From the NCBI GenBank assembly GCA_900095095.1, contig FMBT01000392.1, positions 62,001 to 126,000 of the forward strand: a DNA stretch of 64,000 bases, written 5' to 3'. Below, in pieces: positions 22,916 to 33,865 of the stretch. Made by a program: the position numbers and the translations under genes. Every line of letters starts with the position of its first letter. The first letter of the stretch is position 1. The DNA comes from Fragilariopsis cylindrus CCMP1102. Lineage: Eukaryota > Bacillariophyta > Bacillariophyceae > Bacillariales > Bacillariaceae. The notes below the pieces were generated by a model. The model saw only the letters and a list, made by a program, of their open reading frames with translations, had not been told where the DNA came from and ran no database searches.

Positions 22916-24043
22916 ATGTGTAACGAAAATTCTGCAAATAATAATCGGGAGGGATCTTCTTCATATGTCGGGAAGCATAAAAATGCATTGAAACTGATTA
23001 TTTGTGCTTCTGGAATTTGTTTTAGCTATTGGATCTACGGATTTCTACAGGAAAAATTAATAACCAAAAGTAGATTAGGTGCAACGTTTATTCTTGCCAT
23101 CCAAACAGTTGTAAATTGCTTTGTTGCTTCAATTTGGCAACGGATTGAAAGAAGAACAAAAACGACAAAAACCATGACGATTACTACGTCGAAAACAACG
23201 AAAACGACAACAACATCAAATTATTCATTGATGAGACTCAATCATCCTCTTCTTTTACTGACGAGCGCCTGTTACGTCTTCGCGATGATTGGATCAAACG
23301 AGTGTCTACGTTTTGTCTCGTACCCGGTTGCTGTTTTGGCAAAATCTTGTAAGCTTATACCGATGATGGTGATGGGAAGTTTGATTGAAAGAAGACAATA
23401 TTCAACGCAACAATGGATATCAGCCATCTGTATAAGTACCGGAATTGCATTATTTAATCATTCTCGTATGCCACAAAAGCAGCAAGATGAACAACAACAA
23501 ACATCAGACGATAACCAATATTGGAAAGGGATGATTCTGTTATTTATTTCATTATGTATGGATGGTTTCCTCGGTGCTTGTCAAGGGATACTAAAACGAC
23601 CCGGAAAAGACCAAAGACCACCAACAGCAGTGGAAACGATGCTGTACGTTAACTTGTACTCTCTTATATTTTTGATTCCGATGGCCGTTACTAGTGGTCA
23701 GTGGGTTGAAGGGATTCGTCTTTTAAAAGACAATGAACAATTGAGATTGTCATTGGCACTTTTAAATGGAGTTGCTAGTATCGGTCAGGTATTTATTTTC
23801 CTAACAATAACATGGTACAGTTCAATTGTAACTACAACCATCACAACAACAAGAAAATTCTTCACAATTTTATTTAGTGTTCTTCATTTTGGACATCCCT
23901 TTTCATTTGGTCAATGGACATCTGTTGCTATGGTGTTTGGTGGACTTTATTTGAGCATCATTAGTGGGAACAAAACAACAACAACAAGAACAACAACTAG
24001 TGCCAAGAGTAAAACAGTTTCAGAGAATAAGAAGGTGAATTAA
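22916..24043 (+). CDS. Nucleotide-sugar transporter, SLC35B1/HUT1 type, ER
   Basis: Single exon, 375 residues with about ten hydrophobic segments. Family blocks include VLAKSCKLIPMMVMGSLI (about 142-159), MDGFLGACQGILK (about 213-225), NLYSLIFLIPM, GQVFIFLTI and TTITTTRKFFTILFSVLHFG, all typical of the SLC35B UDP-galactose/ATP transporter group, where KSCK..PV/M..MG and TRKFFT lie in conserved helices. The last four residues are KKVN, a KKXX-type dilysine signal that returns membrane proteins to the ER, as in HUT1/SLC35B1. By inference an antiporter of the ER membrane; SLC35B1 homologues carry UDP-galactose or ATP/ADP, and the sequence alone cannot decide which. Confidence 0.85.
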   Translation: MCNENSANNNREGSSSYVGKHKNALKLIICASGICFSYWIYGFLQEKLITKSRLGATFILAIQTVVNCFVASIWQRIERRTKTTKTMTITTSKTTKTTTTSNYSLMRLNHPLLLLTSACYVFAMIGSNECLRFVSYPVAVLAKSCKLIPMMVMGSLIERRQYSTQQWISAICISTGIALFNHSRMPQKQQDEQQQTSDDNQYWKGMILLFISLCMDGFLGACQGILKRPGKDQRPPTAVETMLYVNLYSLIFLIPMAVTSGQWVEGIRLLKDNEQLRLSLALLNGVASIGQVFIFLTITWYSSIVTTTITTTRKFFTILFSVLHFGHPFSFGQWTSVAMVFGGLYLSIISGNKTTTTRTTTSAKSKTVSENKKVN

Positions 24044-24321
24044 CTTTAAGACGAACTTATGGAAAAATATAGCTAATCTTGATAGTTACTGTACGATGTA
24101 ACATATTTTTTAATGTATGTTCTATCTAGTAAATTTTTTATCCCCGTGCGCTCCGTAGTAGCTTCTGGCGTGACGCCATTTTTTCTAACGCCATTGATTT
24201 CACCATCTCATAGTCATTCTTATTTCAATTAAAATCGAAACAGAAAAACCACAGATAAAATCGATATAGCTGACGATTCAGTCATACTTATTATTGTTCA
24301 TTTTTTTATAACTGTTCAAAT

Positions 24322-25602
24322 TTATTTCTTACTCCAGATTTTTGGTTGTATCGTTGCATGAGATGGAAACCAGCTTCTCAGGTAACTATCAGCTACACCT
24401 GTAGCTTTAGTTTCTTTTACTACTGTCACCCTTAAAAAGTCACAATGACGTTTGAACCAGATCCGATAGGGGACGGTCAAACCAAGAAATGTGAATATCC
24501 AAAACACAGACAGTCGAAAGAGTTTAGTATATGTTTTGATTTGTTGATGTGGAAGGGAACGGGTGACTAAAAGTCTTGGTCGATAACCAGTCACTTCAAT
24601 ATTTGTGGTAAATTCGGCAAATTCGTCTTCCCGACCATATCTTGTTACAAAGTTCGATTGCTGTTGGAAGTAGTCCTCTCTCGATCTTCGATCCGCCAAA
24701 ACCAGTAACTTTGACAACGCGATCTTCGTGAAGGGAACCGCACCGTCATCAGAATCTTGTGCTCTGGTCCAAATACCTGCAATTGTACTATCAGTACAAC
24801 TAGCATATTGGTATGTTTCAGAAACCTCATTGGTTATTACTTTTCGGGTGAAAATAGACATCGGAGCTGTATGCCTACTAATCGCTGTTTTAGGTAATGC
24901 AAATTGGAGAGGTGTCTGTGACGAAATTGACGTCGACGACGACGACGACGGTGACTCTCCTTCTTCGTCCTTGGGTGTATTTCCAGATTTCTTCAGATTG
25001 CAAACTAATGACCGAATCATACGAGTCACTGCAAATACTCTCCGTAACTCATAATGAAACGTTTTGACCTTCCACGAAACGATTGGCTGCTCTCGTCGTA
25101 AACCATCAATGTACGTATCCAATTCCGTCGAACTTGATACGGCATTTGCTAGATAACAACGTGTACTGCAGTTATACGATTCTAGAAAGTATAATATCAA
25201 GGATATCAAGACAAGCCACTTGTTTTCGATCTTTGGAAGTTTCAATATAGTCCATTCTGCGAGTATTATCAATACTGTTATTGTTTGTGACGACGTCAAC
25301 GAAGGTCCATTATTGTAGTAGGAATTAATCCCTTTCTGTAACCATCCTGATAAGACACTAAGAAATGCCAAGGTAATTACAAGAGTTAACAATGTTGCCT
25401 GTGCATGTTCAGCACCGAATTGATCTAGTTTCGGTGCGAAACTTTCATACAATGTATTCGTTATACCGCCGCATTCCCAGTAAACACGTCCTGTTTCTCG
25501 ATCGATCAGAGCAGATTCACCAAAAATTGAAGCCCCGATTCTACCAAGTCCAGGAACTCCACCATTCAGTCCTGCTCCTAAGTCATTATTCATTTTGCCC
25601 AC
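24322..25602 (-). CDS. TMEM151-family transmembrane protein
   Basis: Single exon, 426 residues. Membrane segments lie at about 70-85, 105-122 and 128-142. Family blocks include LYFLESYNCSTRCYLANAVSS, YIDGLRREQPIVSWKVKTFHYELR (about 166-189) and, near the C-terminus, VFWIFTFLGLTVPYRIWFKRHCDFLRVTVVKE, as in animal TMEM151A/B. In animals the family lacks a settled biochemical function, so none is assigned. The next gene is head-to-head 320 bases away. Confidence 0.82.
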   Translation of the reverse strand: MGKMNNDLGAGLNGGVPGLGRIGASIFGESALIDRETGRVYWECGGITNTLYESFAPKLDQFGAEHAQATLLTLVITLAFLSVLSGWLQKGINSYYNNGPSLTSSQTITVLIILAEWTILKLPKIENKWLVLISLILYFLESYNCSTRCYLANAVSSSTELDTYIDGLRREQPIVSWKVKTFHYELRRVFAVTRMIRSLVCNLKKSGNTPKDEEGESPSSSSSTSISSQTPLQFALPKTAISRHTAPMSIFTRKVITNEVSETYQYASCTDSTIAGIWTRAQDSDDGAVPFTKIALSKLLVLADRRSREDYFQQQSNFVTRYGREDEFAEFTTNIEVTGYRPRLLVTRSLPHQQIKTYTKLFRLSVFWIFTFLGLTVPYRIWFKRHCDFLRVTVVKETKATGVADSYLRSWFPSHATIQPKIWSKK

Positions 25603-25922
25603 AGAAATGAGCTACCTTCAACCAAGCATTCAATTATATGATGCCAAAAATTCAAAATAAACATCAACAGCACCATGCTGCATCGTTTACTGTTTTGTTA
25701 CTACTTTCAACTTCAGGTTCGAAGGTACTGTATGTTACACAAAGTTTCGTTCAATCGTGCTTGCAGTCCGAGATTGCTTAGTTTCTTTGTGTTCAATATT
25801 TTCATTTTCAATCTTGCCTACAATTCGAAATGTCGCACTCGTAGAAGTTTGTATCATAAAATTGAAATACAAAAGAATCAAAACGAAAAGAAAAAAAAGG
25901 AAAGAACACAACAGTCATCAAG
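25603..25922. promoter_or_regulatory. Divergent promoter region, TMEM151 / coiled-coil protein
   Basis: A 320-base gap between head-to-head start codons. A purine-rich A/G run (about 25875-25913) immediately precedes the coiled-coil gene's ATG. Nothing else assigned. Confidence 0.4.
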
Positions 25923-27100
25923 ATGGGCACATTCAATAAGAGCATAACAGAAGCGGCAACCAAACTATCTAAGGGTGTAACGGAATTCGCAGCAAAGAAC
26001 GAAATTGAAAAAAAAGTAGAAGATGCTAAGAAAGAGGCAGCAGATTTCGCAACAAGAAACGAATTTGATGAGAAGGTACAAGATGCGAAAGAGAAGGCAG
26101 AGAAGTTTTCTAGAGATAATGAATTAGAAAAGAAGTTTGAGGAGGTAAAGGGATCTGCTGAAACATTTGTGAAGCAACATGAGCTGGATGTAAAAATGAA
26201 CGAGGCGAAGATATCGGTAGAAGAACAAGCAAAGAAGCACAATCTAGACGTCAAATACGTGGAAGTGAAGCAGCACGTCGACGAAACTGTGTTAGGCGTA
26301 AAGAGTGGAGTTGAAGCTGGTGTGGCTGCTGCCACCGAAGAAGAAGAAAAGTCGGATAATAATGAAGGATGTAGTAATAATGAAGAGGAGGAAACAACAA
26401 CGGCGACGACGACGACGAAGGAAGAAGAAGAAGAGAAGAAGAGGAGGAAGAGGAAGAGGAAGGAAAAGAAGAAGAACAACAAGAAGAAACAGAAACAGCG
26501 GAAAAAGGAGACCATCCCGGAGACGTAACGTTTGATACACTTAAGAATCAAGTCAACGCAATCGCAAAAAAAATTGAAGTCGAAACAAAAAACCTTACAG
26601 AGAAAGAGGAAGTCCAAAAAGTCTTGACGCTATTAATGGCAAAACTTGCTATAGCTAAGTCTAAGTTTATAGCAATGACCCAAAAGAGTAAGGACAAAGG
26701 TGATGAAGACGACATAGTAGAAGACGAACTAGGAGTTGAGGGTTGAGCTTGGAAAAGAAAGCCAAGCCGAGGTAGTCGTTGAGAATAATAACAATGACGA
26801 GAACGACTCCGTTCCTACTACTACTACTAGTAGCACCACACCAAAAGGTACCGAAAAGGATGATGAGGAACTAAAGCAATCAAAATTACCATCTGCATTT
26901 GTAGAAGAAGAAATGATGGTCCGTGCTAAAAAGGCCGTTAAAAATGCATTAGAAAATGCGGAAATTGCTGTTAAAAAGGCAGCTGATAGATTCGGAATTC
27001 ATGTTTTCGATCACGACAATACGAAGGAGACGACGATAGAAGAATAAAGATTGAAACAAGTAACGATGACGATGAGGCCGTCGTAGAAGAATCCGTTTAG
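25923..27100 (+). CDS. Repetitive charged coiled-coil protein, LEA-like (three frame breaks)
   Basis: The first frame (25923-26432) encodes a helical protein built from imperfect repeats of about 20-24 residues, each with an N/H-E/D-(I/F/L)-(E/D)-x-K core (KNEIEKKVEDAKKEAADFA, RNEFDEKVQDAKEKAEKFS, DNELEKKFEEVKGSAETFV, QHELDVKMNEAKISVEEQA, KHNLDVKYVEVKQHV). An acidic poly-Glu tract follows, where the frame breaks (about 26433). The -1 frame continues as a helical segment (VTFDTLKNQVNAIAKKIEVE) to about 26742, a +1 break leads to a third frame, and a -1 break near 27045 leads to an acidic end at 27100. Net exonic length plus one is divisible by three, giving about 392 residues. No signal peptide. 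LEA or amphipathic lipid-coating behaviour is a guess from the repeat pattern only. Confidence 0.65.
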
Positions 27101-27392
27101 TTAGTCAAATCAGAAAATAAATGCTTTGCCTTTAGTCGTTTTACTTGCTTATTCGCTTTACAAAAAATCCGTCGAGTCACAGTTGCTCGCGCGGATAATT
27201 TTCTGCGCGCTCCATCATCCACGTGGATACTAAGTTGAAGTATTTATAATTTTGAGAAACTTTCTCGAATCCGCTCATACTGACTAACGTTAACTTCTGT
27301 ACTTTCTCAAGACAAAAATAAATCTTTTTACATTGTGATAGTACACAATATTCCTATTTATTACAATAACCCCAACAACAACATCAAGAACT
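27101..27392. other. Intergenic between coiled-coil gene and NYC1/NOL-like gene
   Basis: A 292-base gap between two genes on the same strand. GC-richer in the middle (GCTCGCGCGG.. near 27186). Presumed promoter of the downstream reductase; no motif assigned. Confidence 0.4.
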
Positions 27393-28641
27393 ATGATGCG
27401 TTTTATCGGTATTTGTGCTCTAGTTTTATCAACTGCGGTGAATGGTTTCGCCCCAGCGCCGCGTACGCATTCGTCGACGTCGTCGTCGCTTGCCATGTCG
27501 AATGGTGGCGTTGTCATTACTGGATCGGCGGGTGGTGTCGGTTGGGCGTATGCTGGAGAATTTATGGACAAGGGTTATGACGTTGTTATTTGTGATGTAA
27601 AGGATTGTGAGGCCGCAGCAGCTGCTTTAACAAGAGACCATCCTGCAGGGAATGTGTACCATACAAAATGTGATGTTTCTGATTCATCCTCAATAGAAAA
27701 ATTGGCAAGTTTTGCTAAGAAAAATCTTGGTACTGTCAATTATTGGATCAATAATGCTGGAGTTAATGGTGGACGACGTGCTTTGAGTGAGGTGCCTATA
27801 TCTCAAGTTGAGATGGTGGTTAAGGTGAGTTAGTGTGTTGTGTGCCAGTATAGAAACATTTCTTAACCGAAAGTAAAAATATACATACGATGCGCCGTCG
27901 TCATAGTCATTGTCATCTTCTCTATTTTTTTAATCGATCGTTTGTTGTGGGAAGGCGGAAATCAGCAATAACAAATTCCAGACATCGACGGCATAATAAT
28001 AAATTGATCGCTAAACACGATCTTTGTTTCCATTTTTTGCTGTTCTTATCTTTCCAAAAAAATGAATATTTGAAATAATTAATTAGGTCAATCTAATGGG
28101 TACCTTACTTTGCACTAAAGTTGCATTGGATTTGATGGGAGAACAAGCTGGAGTTACAGGACATATTTTTAACACAGTAGGAAGTGGTGTGAAAGGTGGG
28201 GGAACACCTGGATATGCCTGTTACGGTGCTACAAAGCGTGGACTACCTCAGCTAACAGATAGTCTAGTTAAGGAGTTAGATGAAGGAGTACAGGGTTATG
28301 ATAAGAAAACAACTTCTGGAACGGTTCAAGTTCATAATCTTTCTCCCGGTATGGTCTTTACTAAGTTACTCTTAGATGATTCAACACCAGAATTACGAAA
28401 GTTCCCATTTGGTGTATTGGCAGCACAGCCCGAGGAAGTTGCAGCGGATCTTATTCCAAAAATATTAAGTACGACTAAAAATGGAGGTAGTGTCGAATTC
28501 TTAACAACGGATCGTATCCTTAACAAATTCTTTGAAAGATTTATCTTGCAGAAGAAATCTGAATACATTGACGATGACGGTAATGTTATTAAGGTTCCAG
28601 GAGAACAATATGACGAAGTTGGTGCTCGAGCTTTGTTCTAA
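27393..28641 (+). CDS. NYC1/NOL-like short-chain dehydrogenase, plastid
   Basis: Exons 27393-27824 and 28087-28641 (GTGAGT..ATTAG intron of 262 bases, phase 0) give 328 residues. The leader is a signal peptide followed by VNGFAPAPR, a G-F variant of the plastid A-F motif. Cofactor motif VVITGSAGGVGWA (about 40-52), NNAGVNGG (about 120-127), and YGATK (Tyr190, Lys194) complete a classical SDR. HIFNTVGSGVKGGGTP and VHNLSPGMVFTKLLLDDS match the NYC1/NOL chlorophyll(ide) b reductase group better than generic SDRs. In green plants these enzymes reduce the 7-formyl group of chlorophyll b; diatoms contain chlorophyll a and c but no b, so the substrate here is open. Similarity is judged from memory of motifs. 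Confidence 0.8.
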
Positions 28642-28897
28642 ACAGTAAGAGTATTTATAATTAATTGTTGTTTTTTCCTGTTTCGTTGATGATGATTTTA
28701 TATTGCACTACTAATCTTAATAGTTAAGTATGTGAGGCCAGCATAATTCCGTTGTAACGACCTAGTAACTATCCATACTAGCACATAAATAAATACATAG
28801 TGAAATAGATTAGTATTGTGATAATCAATCCAATGCAATAAAACTAGTAGACAAAACAACTGAACTATCTAGGAGATTCGTAGGAGAGTGGGATTAT
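28642..28897. other. Convergent intergenic, reductase / DUF445
   Basis: A 256-base gap between genes ending towards each other; T-rich downstream of the reductase. Nothing else seen. Confidence 0.5.
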
Positions 28898-30449
28898 TTA
28901 TCCGCTTAACGCAAAAATAATCAGCTGCATTGCGCCCACAATCATTCCAAGAAGACCACCAAGAATAATGAGTTGAATTTCATCCTCCTCAAAAGCTGGA
29001 TGAAGCACACCCTCAAATTGCTCTGGAGGGAGCTGTGCGGAAGTAATAAAAAATAATTAACAAGGGATAGAAAATGAAACGATGTTAGCATGAGGAAAGA
29101 AGAATGATGGATGATATTCAATAATTGGTTACCATGATAGTACATTTAACATTTTTTTACTATTGTATAATACGCACTTCACACATTTTCTCTCGCATTA
29201 TGTTCTCCATGTCCAAGGCCTAGAAATTCGTAAAAAAAAGGGGGGTGTGTGTGTGTGTGTGATTATAACGCTCAATCAGGTTAGTCACATTGTAGAGTCT
29301 TCAAGAAAATGGAAAAGAGCACAACTGCTAATTTATATAACTGAACAAGTACGTCGCACAGTATGCATAAATTATTAGTTATTACCTTCTGTGTGTATTC
29401 ATACGATGCATCTATTACATCGGGGATCTTTTCTGTAACTTTTCGTGCTATATCCTCCTTCATTTGTAAGAATTTTTCTGAACCCATAGCAGCAACAGCT
29501 AACGGTTCAATTTCTACCACGAGCTTCTCTGTGAAGACCAACGTATGCGCTCGAAGCATAGCTCTGAAATTTTTGCTTTTGCTCCCTTTAAATATTGCAG
29601 TCCAAATAGCTTGATGTGTAATATTTCTGTACAGACAACTCGAGCAAAAATCCCCGATACTTCCTTTTGACGTCTTAGAAAAATTCCATGGAATGTTATA
29701 CCGCAAATTTTCCTGGGTCGAATAGGGCTGAAAATAACTTTAAGAGCTACCCAATTTGTCGCACAGCCGACAACGAAACCGAAAACAGGCATTACCCAAT
29801 TCGCAGGGTAGAACATATAAACAACCATATGGAAAATACCAAATATTGTTCCAAAGTAAAACCCGCTCTGTCTGATGAAGTTAAATTCCTTATTTCCACA
29901 TTCTTGGAATATCTTAACCATCAGATGTTTATTTTGCACGCAGGCATTAACACACATTTCTTTAATATCTACAACGTCGTGAATATGATCTTGCATATCT
30001 TTCATAAAGGAGGCCATGAACACACCACTCTCGTTGTCAGCAGTAACAACAATGTCATCCTTAACAGCTTGTGGAATATTCGACCATGTCCGTGGCATTG
30101 TCTCCATAGCCACCTCGTTGATAACTTTATCCATTAGTAATAAAATAGCATCATCCATAACTTCTGCGAATTGTACCGGATCTACCTGGCTGAAAATAAC
30201 TTGTATATCTAACAACTTCGTTGTTATTAAATCGAATGATATGTATGCCATCTTTCTAGCTTTCGTAGGGATTATCCCTTGCCAACCAAATAGAAACCAT
30301 GGTTGATTCGTGACCCGAAAGAGCATACAACCCAAAGGTTCGATTGGCCAGAATGTCAACTGAAGTGCTAAAACGTTGGTAATGTAACCTGTAAATCCAT
30401 CGATCCATGGGATCAAAAAATATGTCCACCACGGCGATTCAAGAACCAT
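28898..30449 (-). CDS. DUF445 membrane protein (one frame break)
   Basis: Three exons: 30449-29386, 29219-29178 (42 bases) and 29032-28898, with introns GTAATA..CTAG and GTGCGT..CACAG. The chosen ATG at 30449 starts MVLESPWWTYFLIPWIDGFTGYITN; the frame is open further upstream without ATG. DUF445 marks: GYITNVLALQLTFWPIEPLG with GWQGIIPTKARKMA, a membrane segment with VFGFVVGCATNWVALKVIFSPI, and in the last exon LPPEQFEGVLHPAFEEDEIQL followed by a terminal helix LIILGGLLGMIVGAMQLIIFAL. The frame breaks at about 29608-29615 (HIK continues as AIWTAIFKG in the -1 frame); one added A repairs it and exonic length plus one is divisible by three, giving about 413 residues. Function of DUF445 is not established. 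Confidence 0.85.
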
Positions 30450-31438
30450 CGTATTTGTATCAAAATGTAACAGGAAAATTGTCGCTACGCTGATGGAGTC
30501 GGAAGCAAATATTGTACACAGTATCACTTCTCACCATGGTTGGTGGCACTGACACTGTTGTTGAATTGTTCGCATCCGAGCAATATCAAATTGAAAATAG
30601 AATTCAAATAATCTAGCAGACATACGGGAAATTACAATATTTCATTCTATTTTTTAATATTTCGAATTGTTGTGTAAATGTTGTGTTTGATCGTAAGTAA
30701 AATATATCACTAATACTAACCAGTAAAAGTCTATCCACACATATTCATTTGGTGATCAAGCCCCCAATTCTTTGTAACATTCAATCTGTAAAAATGTGTT
30801 ACTTCTTGTCATGTGTTACTTCTTGTCATGTGTTGCCTGTGACACTATGTAAGCAATAATACCCCACCAGGCAAGGAATGGCTTTAAATTAACAACGTGG
30901 ATGGATGGATGATGTGTTTATTGATAGATGATAATGTGTGGATATATATATGTATATATTTATATATATATTTGTCCAACGCAGAATCCAAATATGATCA
31001 TGGTTTTTACGTTGTGATTGAGCAAAAAAATCTACACTACTATGAACTACTATTACGGTACAAATTTTCACTCTCATCACCCTGTTAACCAGCATCAGCA
31101 CTGCTCTACCCAGAATAAATATCCTGGAAATGTAAAAGGACTTACAACAGTTATATATACAAATTTTTATCATATCAATCTACATCAAACGTACAGTAGA
31201 TCCTTGGTGTAAGATTTAAAGAAACTTCTCTCGAAATTGGAAATTTTTTCTCAAAAAGCAGGAGCAAATTGTGGAGAAATTAAACTATGTCTAGAGTACC
31301 ATTCCAATCCTCTACAAGGTCTTCTATAAAAATATTCTAAGAAAAGTACTATATGTATCGTCTATCACCCAAAAGACAGGCTTTCTCTCCGCAGCAAATT
31401 GAAAATCGTACAATGCAATAAGATTATATGATCTAATC
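30450..31438. other. Intergenic, AT-rich
   Basis: A 989-base gap holding the upstream region of DUF445 and the 3' flank of the next leftward gene. It contains a duplicated TGTGTTACTTCTTGTCA unit (about 30796-30827) and TATATA runs (30941-30972). No gene supported. Confidence 0.5.
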
Positions 31439-31517
31439 TTAAGGAATATCCCCATACGCAAGAAGCTGTATCTTTTCTTTCACAGGAATCTCTTTCTCCT
31501 TGTTCGTTGTTGCTGTT

Positions 31518-31550
<33 letters not shown>

Positions 31551-32125
31551 ATTATCCCGTTATCATTATCACGATCCCATAATGATGGTCGATCATATCT
31601 TCTTCGTTTCGTAAATTTAATCGGCCTTTGTTTGATCCGTACTTGATCTATTGAAACCATCCAATTTTGACCAAATTTATTGTAGTGTTTGCATCGACCT
31701 TTTAATAAGGCACGAGGAGGAGCCACCGCCAGCAAGTCTTGTTGTTGTTGATCGGCTTCGGCTTCGCATCCGGCGGAACTACTACTCCCTATTATTCGAC
31801 TACTTTCTGCAACTGCATCTCCAAATGATTTTACTATTTTATCCATACTATGAGCATCCATACGGACATGAATTTTCTTGTCATCTTTCTTCTTCTGAAA
31901 AGATGTTGTGGTCTGCTGCTGATCATCATCATCGTCGTCATCATCATCATCGTCGTCGTTATCGTCTCCTGGTGGTTGAATCGATTGGTCCTTCTCATCT
32001 TCCCGACTTAAATAGTATAATGCATCCTGTAGGCTTCTTCCAATTACTGTGCCCGAAAGAACTGCCGACGCGAATTCTCTGGCAGCTAGATGATTGCTAT
32101 TATTTCCCGACGACGCGGACGACAT
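31439..32125 (-). CDS. Unknown acidic/basic protein with conserved core
   Basis: Single exon, 228 residues, no signal peptide and no membrane segment. The N-terminus (REFASAVLSGTVIGRSLQDALYYLSRE) looks helical, then a poly-Asp tract, then a compact segment about 145-205 (PRALLKGRCKHYNKFGQNWMVSIDQVRIKQRPI..RRRYDRPSLWDRD) that looks structured and basic. I do not recognise the family. Low-complexity Thr/Ala ends the protein before a short conserved-looking tail (KIQLLAYGDIP). A TACAGTAGT block lies at 32134-32142, just upstream of the start. Nucleic-acid binding would be a guess. Confidence 0.6.
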
Positions 32126-32743
32126 TTCTCTCGTACAGTAGTGAGTTAGTTGGTAGTTAGTAGAGTATTATTTACCGGATATAGTATGTTTGAACAATTT
32201 GACTTGACTCGTCTTTACTAGTACTGATATTGCGGATCCTATTGCTGAACTGTGTTATCATTACTACTATAGTAGCTACGGAACGCAAAGCTTACGGAGA
32301 GTACTGTACTATGCATTTTTAATTTTGTGCTTGTTGAGTTCTTTCATGGTCGTTAATTTTCAATTTACATATTTAGTTGATAGCAGGGGTAATAATATAT
32401 TATTACCCCTGGTTGATAGCCTCTTTGTATGGTCTCATTTTACGCGCGTGCATTCCTCGTCACAATCTCATCGATATCGTGCGTCAATCTTATGCGGTTC
32501 TTCATCTACTACTCAGTACTTCATCTCTACGGTATTCAGGATTACATCACTACTTCATATTTATAATCATTCTTTAAATGTAGTACGAGCACAATCAATG
32601 CATATGTAATGCTATTTGTCATGCTGTTGCCACTGATCTACCGTACGTAGTCACCAATCGCAATAAAGTCGCTTAGTTTACTATATAATCGAAGAGGTTC
32701 TCAGACTGTGCTAGTGTTGTACCTTTCAGGAAGAGAAGACGCA
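32126..32743. promoter_or_regulatory. Divergent promoter region with TACAGTA/TACTGTA blocks
   Basis: A 618-base gap between head-to-head genes. TACAGTA (32134-32140) lies 9 bases upstream of the leftward start, and GTACTGTACT lies at 32301-32310. A 12-base inverted pair GGGGTAATAATA/TATTATTACCCC at 32385-32410 could form a hairpin. Confidence 0.4.
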
Positions 32744-33463
32744 ATGACATTATTATTATTCGCACGTGCAATTTCGACTTGGTCTACTATTTTCGTCGTG
32801 ATTATCTTTTTTGGTCTACATATTATTGACTGCTCGAGTTTTGTCTTATTGCGACATACAACAAATTATGTTCATGTTGCACAAAGAAATTTTGGCGCTT
32901 CCGATCAACAAGTTGGTATGAGGATAAAAAATAAAAATAAAAATAATAATAATAAATCCGACAAAACTAGTACAGTCGCTCTTACTGCGTCTTTTTCGGA
33001 TAATATCGAGGCAACCGCTAATCAGATATATCATAATTATGGCATCGATTCGACGACTTATATACTATCATCTACTAAGGAGGATTCCAGTAGTTTTGGT
33101 TTTGGGTTTGGTACTTTTGGGATTATTCTATCTACTGCTGCAGTGGGAGCATTTATTTTTGCAAATATCGTTTATACACCTGAAATCGTGAAGGGAGCAC
33201 AACAACTTAGACAATCTAATAGAGAAATTGAGATACGAAAACTACTAGCAGCGGTGCATATTCATTGTCAGGAAGATGGGAATGAATTAGGAGAATTAAG
33301 ATTACCTATGGAAACTGCATTAGGAACTACTCTAGAAGAGTATATCACGGCAGTGGAATCAGAGTCGAACTTGAACTTATCGACGGAAGAGAGCACAGAT
33401 CGACGAGCATTTACCATAGCTGATCAAGATTTGGTTAATATATTGAAGAAGAATAAACTATGA
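32744..33463 (+). CDS. Unknown secretory or plastid membrane protein
   Basis: ATG at 32744; the frame is open upstream without another ATG. 239 residues. An N-terminal hydrophobic signal (about 12-30) precedes a basic, Asn/Lys-rich linker. A Gly/Phe-rich stretch leads into one transmembrane helix (about 118-140, TFGIILSTAAVGAFIFANIVY), then a charged C-terminal domain (about 145-239) with QQLRQSNREIEIRKLLAAVHIH. I do not recognise it. Signal plus one membrane span suggests a type I or thylakoid/envelope protein; location is not decided by the sequence. Confidence 0.6.
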   Translation: MTLLLFARAISTWSTIFVVIIFFGLHIIDCSSFVLLRHTTNYVHVAQRNFGASDQQVGMRIKNKNKNNNNKSDKTSTVALTASFSDNIEATANQIYHNYGIDSTTYILSSTKEDSSSFGFGFGTFGIILSTAAVGAFIFANIVYTPEIVKGAQQLRQSNREIEIRKLLAAVHIHCQEDGNELGELRLPMETALGTTLEEYITAVESESNLNLSTEESTDRRAFTIADQDLVNILKKNKL

Positions 33464-33865
33464 TTGAATTGCTATTGTATAGGTTGGATTGCAATTGTAT
33501 AGATTGTACATAATATCAAATTAGATAAATGCAAAAATTCAAGAACTAGATATGCCTTTTCTGCTACCTACTTCTATTGTTTGAAATCTCAGCACTATAT
33601 ACTATAACTTCAAGATTGTTGGATGACTATCTACAAGTAGTACCTATCCCCATTATTATTACTTGTTGAAACTTCCATGACAATATAATATAGCTCAAAT
33701 AGTCTTCTAATATTTTTTCATTTCTTTCTATATAGAATGATAGTTAAATTTTACTTTGATAATCGATCTTCATTCATTTTATCTAATAATCTACTAATCT
33801 AATCAGTAATAGTTTATAGCTCTTTTCTAGCTGCTGCTTAAGGTTCTATATTTTAAAACATTCTA
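33464..33865. other. Convergent intergenic
   Basis: A 402-base gap with a duplicated GGATTG..ATTGTATAG unit (about 33464-33505). Nothing else recognisable. Confidence 0.5.

Noticed and set aside
25808-26617. 269-codon minus-strand frame rich in Phe and Ser
   Set aside because: It mirrors the Glu/Lys repeat of the coiled-coil gene; antisense of GAA/AAG repeats always reads Phe/Leu/Ser.
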